Shown here piece by piece: positions 59,470 through 64,000 of a DNA stretch of 64,000 bases. The position numbers were made by a program, and so were the translations under genes. The DNA is from Photorhabdus laumondii subsp. laumondii (GTDB lineage Bacteria > Pseudomonadota > Gammaproteobacteria > Enterobacterales > Enterobacteriaceae): NCBI RefSeq assembly GCF_003343245.1, contig NZ_CP024901.1:4216001-4280000 (forward strand), read 5' to 3'. A model generated the notes under the pieces. That model was not told where the DNA came from. It searched no databases and saw nothing but the letters and a program-made list of their open reading frames with translations. Position 1 is the first letter of the stretch, and each line of letters opens with the position of its first letter.

Positions 59470-62067
59470 TTACACCGTGGTTTGGAAAATCACATCATCC
59501 GCTTTTTCAGTGTATTGGTTCAGTTGATCAAAATTGAGATAACGGTAAGTATCTTCCGCAGTCTCATCAACTTTATCCATAAATTGCTGGTACTCTTCCG
59601 GTGTAGGTAAACGTCCCAACAAAGAAGCCACAGCCGCCAGTTCAGCCGATGCCAGGTAAACATTCGCCCCCGTCCCCAGACGATTCGGGAAGTTACGAGT
59701 CGAAGTGGAGACCACAGTTACACCGTCAGCAACGCGGGCTTGGTTACCCATACACAAGGAACAGCCAGGAATTTCAACCCGTGCCCCACTCTTACCAAAG
59801 ATGCTGTAATAACCTTCCTCTGTGAGTTGAGCTGCATCCATTTTCGTTGGCGGAGCAACCCACAAGCGAGTTGGTAATTGACCTTTATGTTGATCCAATA
59901 ATTTACCGGCTGCACGGAAATGACCAATGTTAGTCATACAAGAACCGATAAAAACCTCATCGATTTTACTGTTAGCCACATCAGACAGTAAACGGGCATC
60001 ATCGGGATCGTTCGGTGCACACAGAATAGGTTGTTTGATTTCAGCCAGATCGATTTCGATAACTGCGGCATATTCTGCATCAGCATCAGCTTCCAACAAT
60101 TGAGGATCTTTCAGCCAATTCTCCATGCCCGTTACACGACGCTCTAAAGTACGGCGATCACCATAACCTTCGGCAATCATCCATTTCAGCAGCACAATAT
60201 TGGATTGCAGGTATTCAATAATCGGTGCTTTATCCAATTTAATGGTACAGCCCGCCGCAGAGCGCTCCGCAGAAGCATCCGCCAGCTCAAATGCCTGCTC
60301 AACTTTCAGATCTGGCAAACCTTCGATTTCGAGAATACGGCCAGAGAAGATGTTTTTCTTACCTTTCTTTTCAACCGTCAGAAGACCTTGCTGAATCGCA
60401 TAGTAAGGAATCGCATGAACCAAATCACGCAGAGTAATACCGGGCTGCATCTGCCCTTTAAAACGAACCAGCACCGATTCTGGCATATCCAAAGGCATCA
60501 CCCCCGTCGCAGCAGCAAACGCTACCAGACCAGAACCCGCCGGGAAGGAAATACCAATCGGGAAACGCGTATGAGAATCACCACCGGTACCAACGGTATC
60601 AGGCAACAGCATACGGTTCAGCCATGAGTGAATAATGCCATCACCCGGACGCAGAGAAACACCGCCACGATTCATGATGAAATCAGGCAAGGTATGGTGA
60701 GTAGTGACGTCAACTGGCTTAGGATAAGCCGCCGTATGGCAGAATGACTGCATTACCAGATCCGCAGAGAAACCCAAACACGCCAGATCTTTCAGTTCGT
60801 CACGGGTCATTGGGCCAGTTGTATCCTGAGAACCAACAGAGGTCATTTTAGGTTCACAGTATTCACCAGGGCGAATACCCACAGTGCCACATGCCCGACC
60901 AACCATTTTCTGAGCCAAGGAGAAACCGCGACGACTTTCTTCAACCGCTTTCGCCTGACGGAAGACATCACTGGGGGGTAAACCAAGAGACTCACGCGCC
61001 TTACTGGTCAAACCACGGCCGATAATCAGTGGAATACGGCCACCCGCACGCACTTCATCCAACAATACATCTGTTTTCAGTTCAAATTCAGCCAGTAACT
61101 CATTGGTTTCGTGGTGACGTACTTCCCCTTTATATGGGTAGATATCAATTACCTCCCCCATATTTAATTTGTTCACATCCAGCTCAATTGGCAGCGCACC
61201 GGCATCTTCCATCGTATTGAAGAAGATTGGCGCAATTTTACCGCCCAGAACGACACCGCCACCACGTTTATTTGGCACAAAGGGAATATCGTCGCCCATA
61301 AACCATAATACTGAGTTAGTGGCCGATTTGCGGGAAGAACCTGTACCAACCACATCACCGACATAAGCCAGCGGATAGCCTTTCTTATTCAGCTCTTCAA
61401 TCTGTTTGATTGGACCAATAACACCAGCTTGATCCGGGACAATCCCTTCGCGAGCATTTTTCAACATTGCCAGAGCATGCAGCGGAATATCAGGGCGTGA
61501 CCATGCATCCTGCGCAGGAGATAAGTCGTCAGTGTTTGTTTCACCCGTCACTTTAAATACCGTGACTGTAATTTTTTCTGCCAATTCAGGGCGTTCCAGA
61601 TACCACTGCGCATCAGCCCAAGATTGCATAATTTGTTTGGCTTGTGGATTACCTGCTTTTGCTTTTTCTTCTACATCATAGAAGTTATCAAACATCAACA
61701 AAGTATGAGAGAGCGCTTTAGCTGCAATTGGAGCCAGTTTTTCATTATCCAAAGCATCAATCAAAGGATGAATATTATAACCACCTTGCATCGTTCCAAG
61801 CAGCTCAACCGCCTTTTCTGGCGTAATTAGCGGTGAAATGGTTTCATCTTTCACAATGGCGGCAAGAAAACCGGCTTTTACATAAGCCGCTTCATCAACG
61901 CCAGGGGGAATACGGTTAATCAGCAAATCTAACAGGAAATCTTCTTCACCTTTTGGTGGACTCTTCAGTAACTCAACCAGCGCCGCCGCTTGTGTCGCGT
62001 CCAATGGTTTAGGGACGACACCTTGGGCTGCACGCTCGGCTACGTGCTTGCGGTATTCTTCTAGCAC
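59470..62067 (-). CDS. acnB: aconitate hydratase B
   Basis: 865 residues, full length. Interconverts citrate and isocitrate in the TCA cycle. The N-terminal HEAT-like domain ([17 protein letters not shown]) is characteristic of type B. Cluster ligands are visible as Cys in [10 protein letters not shown] and in [13 protein letters not shown]. Substrate-binding SRNFPNRLG-like sequence ([11 protein letters not shown]) is present. In E. coli apo-AcnB binds mRNAs when iron is short. Located between yacL and lpd as in relatives. Confidence 0.97.
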   Translation of the reverse strand: MLEEYRKHVAERAAQGVVPKPLDATQAAALVELLKSPPKGEEDFLLDLLINRIPPGVDEAAYVKAGFLAAIVKDETISPLITPEKAVELLGTMQGGYNIHPLIDALDNEKLAPIAAKALSHTLLMFDNFYDVEEKAKAGNPQAKQIMQSWADAQWYLERPELAEKITVTVFKVTGETNTDDLSPAQDAWSRPDIPLHALAMLKNAREGIVPDQAGVIGPIKQIEELNKKGYPLAYVGDVVGTGSSRKSATNSVLWFMGDDIPFVPNKRGGGVVLGGKIAPIFFNTMEDAGALPIELDVNKLNMGEVIDIYPYKGEVRHHETNELLAEFELKTDVLLDEVRAGGRIPLIIGRGLTSKARESLGLPPSDVFRQAKAVEESRRGFSLAQKMVGRACGTVGIRPGEYCEPKMTSVGSQDTTGPMTRDELKDLACLGFSADLVMQSFCHTAAYPKPVDVTTHHTLPDFIMNRGGVSLRPGDGIIHSWLNRMLLPDTVGTGGDSHTRFPIGISFPAGSGLVAFAAATGVMPLDMPESVLVRFKGQMQPGITLRDLVHAIPYYAIQQGLLTVEKKGKKNIFSGRILEIEGLPDLKVEQAFELADASAERSAAGCTIKLDKAPIIEYLQSNIVLLKWMIAEGYGDRRTLERRVTGMENWLKDPQLLEADADAEYAAVIEIDLAEIKQPILCAPNDPDDARLLSDVANSKIDEVFIGSCMTNIGHFRAAGKLLDQHKGQLPTRLWVAPPTKMDAAQLTEEGYYSIFGKSGARVEIPGCSLCMGNQARVADGVTVVSTSTRNFPNRLGTGANVYLASAELAAVASLLGRLPTPEEYQQFMDKVDETAEDTYRYLNFDQLNQYTEKADDVIFQTTV

Positions 62068-62539
62068 GACTTTCTCCTCGCTCTCATTGTCATTTTATCT
62101 ACCCGGCTCTGCACCCGCCTTAGAACCTGCCTCACCAAGCTATTATCTTTGCGTAACAATATGTGTTTTCGCAACAAATAGCCCCTCCTGAAACAGGTTG
62201 TTAGTTATGGTTCCGGGTGCCAGGTCAGAGGATTGCCGGCATAACTTAACAAGTGCAAAACAAGTTATGCCCAGCTTCGGGCGCTCAGCATACCAAAATT
62301 TGAATACGATGTTAATTCGTTCACAGAAAAGTAACATTAACTGATAGTAATATTCTGAATTAACAGCAGACAAAGCTATTAAAACAGATTATTCCGCTGA
62401 TTTTTGCCAGTAGCACCCACAAAAACCATACTTTTTATATTGAGTCTCCTCAAACAGGTCATACCAGATAAAAAAACGGCTTTCAATAAATGAAAGCCGC
62501 TTCGGTAAATTACATTAATAGATTGATCGATTTAAGAAA
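62068..62539. other. intergenic region between lpd and acnB
   Basis: 472 bp. It holds the lpd terminator on the right and the acnB promoter region on the left. A 76-codon minus frame (62143-62373) has no ribosome site or family features and is not called. Confidence 0.5.
62471..62505 (-). terminator. terminator of lpd
   Basis: GCGGCTTTCA-TTTAT-TGAAAGCCG on the minus strand, followed by TTTTTTTATC; a strong intrinsic terminator. Confidence 0.85.
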
Positions 62540-63967
62540 TTATTTCTTTTTCTTCGCTTTCGCATTTGGCAAATCAGTAATACTGCCTTCAAAGACTTCA
62601 GCAGCCAGACCTACCGACTCATGCAACGTTGGGTGAGCATGGATAGTCAATGCGATATCTTCCGCATCACAACCCATTTCAATTGCCAGACCGATTTCAC
62701 CCAACAATTCACCACCGTTAGTACCCACAATCGCACCACCGATAATACGATTACTTTCTTTATCGAAAATCAATTTGGTCATACCGTCAGCACAATCAGA
62801 AGCAATTGCGCGGCCAGAAGCTGCCCACGGGAAAGTAGCCGTTTCATAGCTAATGCCTTTCTCTTTCGCTTCTTTCTCAGTCAGGCCAACCCATGCAACT
62901 TCTGGTTCAGTGTAAGCAATGGATGGAATCACTTTTGGATCAAAGTAGTGTTTCTTACCCGAAATAACTTCCGCCGCAACGTGACCTTCATGAACACCTT
63001 TATGCGCCAACATCGGCTGACCAACGATGTCACCAATAGCAAAGATGTGCGGTACATTGGTGCGCATTTGCTTATCAACATGGATAAAGCCGCGGTCATC
63101 AACGTCAACACCGGCTTTACCTGCATCCAGCATTTTACCGTTAGGTACACGACCGATAGCAACCAGAACCGCGTCATAACGCTGTGGTTCTGCTGGTGCG
63201 TTTTTGCCTTCCATCGTGACGTAGATACCATCTTCTTTGGCTTCTACCACGGTAACTTTGGTTTCCAGCATCAGATTGAATTGTTTGCTGATACGTTTGG
63301 TAAAGACTTTCACCACGTCTTTATCAGCCGCAGGAATAACCTGATCCAACATTTCAACAACATCAATCTGAGAGCCCAGAGCGTGGTAAACGGTTCCCAT
63401 TTCCAGACCGATAATACCACCGCCCATGACCAACAAGCGGCCAGGAACCGTAGTCAGCGCCAAAGCATCGGTAGAATCCCAAACGCGCGGGTCATCATGA
63501 GGAATAAATGGCAGTTGGATAGGACGGGAGCCCGCGGCAATAATGGCGTTATCAAAATTAATCGTTGTTGCGCCACCTTCACCTTCAACAACCAGCGTGT
63601 TCGCCCCTGTAAATTTACCAAAACCATTAACCACTTTAACTTTGCGGCCTTTAGCCATACCAGCCAAACCACCGGTTAGCTGATTAATAACTTTTTCTTT
63701 CCAAACACGGACTTTTTCGATGTCAGTTTTGGGTTCACCAAAAACGATGCCATGATCTGCCAGCGCCTTAGCTTCCTCAATCACTTTTGCTACATGCAGC
63801 AATGCCTTGGAAGGGATACAACCAACGTTAAGACAAACACCACCTAAGGTAGAGTAACGTTCCACCAGAACGGTTTCTAAACCTAAATCCGCGCAACGAA
63901 AAGCAGCAGAATACCCTGCTGGACCTGCCCCAAGTACCACTACTTGGGCTTTAATTTCAGTACTCAT
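62540..63967 (-). CDS. lpd: dihydrolipoamide dehydrogenase
   Basis: 475 residues from the second ATG (MSTEIKAQVV), as in E. coli; AGAGG precedes both ATGs. E3 component shared by pyruvate and 2-oxoglutarate dehydrogenases and the glycine cleavage system. Redox disulfide in GGVCLNVGCIPSKALL, FAD and NAD Gly-rich motifs (VVLGAGPAGYSAAFR, VMGGGIIGLEMG), catalytic His-Glu in HAHPTLHES. It reoxidises lipoyl-GcvH from the operon at 36275-40847. Likely the last gene of a pdhR-aceEF-lpd operon that continues off the right edge. Confidence 0.98.
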   Translation of the reverse strand: MSTEIKAQVVVLGAGPAGYSAAFRCADLGLETVLVERYSTLGGVCLNVGCIPSKALLHVAKVIEEAKALADHGIVFGEPKTDIEKVRVWKEKVINQLTGGLAGMAKGRKVKVVNGFGKFTGANTLVVEGEGGATTINFDNAIIAAGSRPIQLPFIPHDDPRVWDSTDALALTTVPGRLLVMGGGIIGLEMGTVYHALGSQIDVVEMLDQVIPAADKDVVKVFTKRISKQFNLMLETKVTVVEAKEDGIYVTMEGKNAPAEPQRYDAVLVAIGRVPNGKMLDAGKAGVDVDDRGFIHVDKQMRTNVPHIFAIGDIVGQPMLAHKGVHEGHVAAEVISGKKHYFDPKVIPSIAYTEPEVAWVGLTEKEAKEKGISYETATFPWAASGRAIASDCADGMTKLIFDKESNRIIGGAIVGTNGGELLGEIGLAIEMGCDAEDIALTIHAHPTLHESVGLAAEVFEGSITDLPNAKAKKKK

Positions 63968-64000
63968 CATGACCTCTTAATTGTTTGTCCGGCGGGTCAG

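Noticed and set aside
62143-62373. 76-codon frame between lpd and acnB
   Set aside because: No ribosome site or recognisable domain; the region is a promoter/leader.
62621-63679. 352-codon plus-strand frame opposite lpd
   Set aside because: It is an antisense shadow of lpd; the His/Phe/Asn-rich composition is an artefact of the strongly coding minus strand.

Overview
The window looks like chromosome of an insect-pathogenic member of the Morganellaceae, most likely Photorhabdus and possibly Xenorhabdus. The housekeeping blocks have enterobacterial order: ygfB-pepP-ubiH-ubiI beside gcvTHP; zapA-ssrS-fau facing serA-rpiA; argP-yggE-argO-mscS; yacL-acnB-lpd. They are AT-rich, carry ERIC repeats, and are interrupted by accessory loci of the kind common in that group: a giant two-partner-secretion adhesin and a small RiPP locus.

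Left part (1-35342). A very large FhaB/CdiA-type gene reads right to left. Its N-terminal 2135 codons are at 28935-35342 and a distal part of at least 778 codons is at 1-2335. Between them lie three head-to-tail copies of a GC-rich unit of about 8868 bp. Taking out 2337-28938 rejoins the two gene parts in frame, so the array is an insertion. Each unit carries a Tn5/IS50-like insertion sequence, a pair of inverted sites, a tyrosine recombinase, a 1104-residue primase-helicase with an 11-bp iteron-like array in its 3' end, an Xre regulator, a SymE-family toxin, and a CdiA-CT toxin fragment with its probable immunity gene. The unit therefore resembles a small integrating, possibly self-replicating element that carries a contact-dependent-inhibition toxin cassette. 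Copies 1 and 2 repeat at exactly +8868; copy 3 has three one-base length changes in its primase gene.

Middle (35343-53341). After a degenerate stretch and an ERIC element come the glycine cleavage operon (gcvTHP), the ubiquinone hydroxylase/peptidase operon (ygfB-pepP-ubiH-ubiI), zapA, 6S RNA, fau, serA and rpiA. Two small accessory genes and two ERIC elements follow, then argP, yggE and argO.

Right (53342-64000). An AT-rich three-gene locus lies between argO and mscS: a 49-residue peptide gene, a radical SAM/SPASM maturase and a GNAT acetyltransferase. This looks like a compact RiPP cluster. The peptide ends in alternating aromatic residues and a terminal Phe, like the C-terminal signal of outer-membrane beta-barrels and the end of dynobactin-type antibiotics. 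After mscS come yacL, a frameshifted Dabb-domain gene, a repeat-rich spacer, acnB and lpd. The lpd gene is presumably the last gene of a pdh operon that continues off the right edge.
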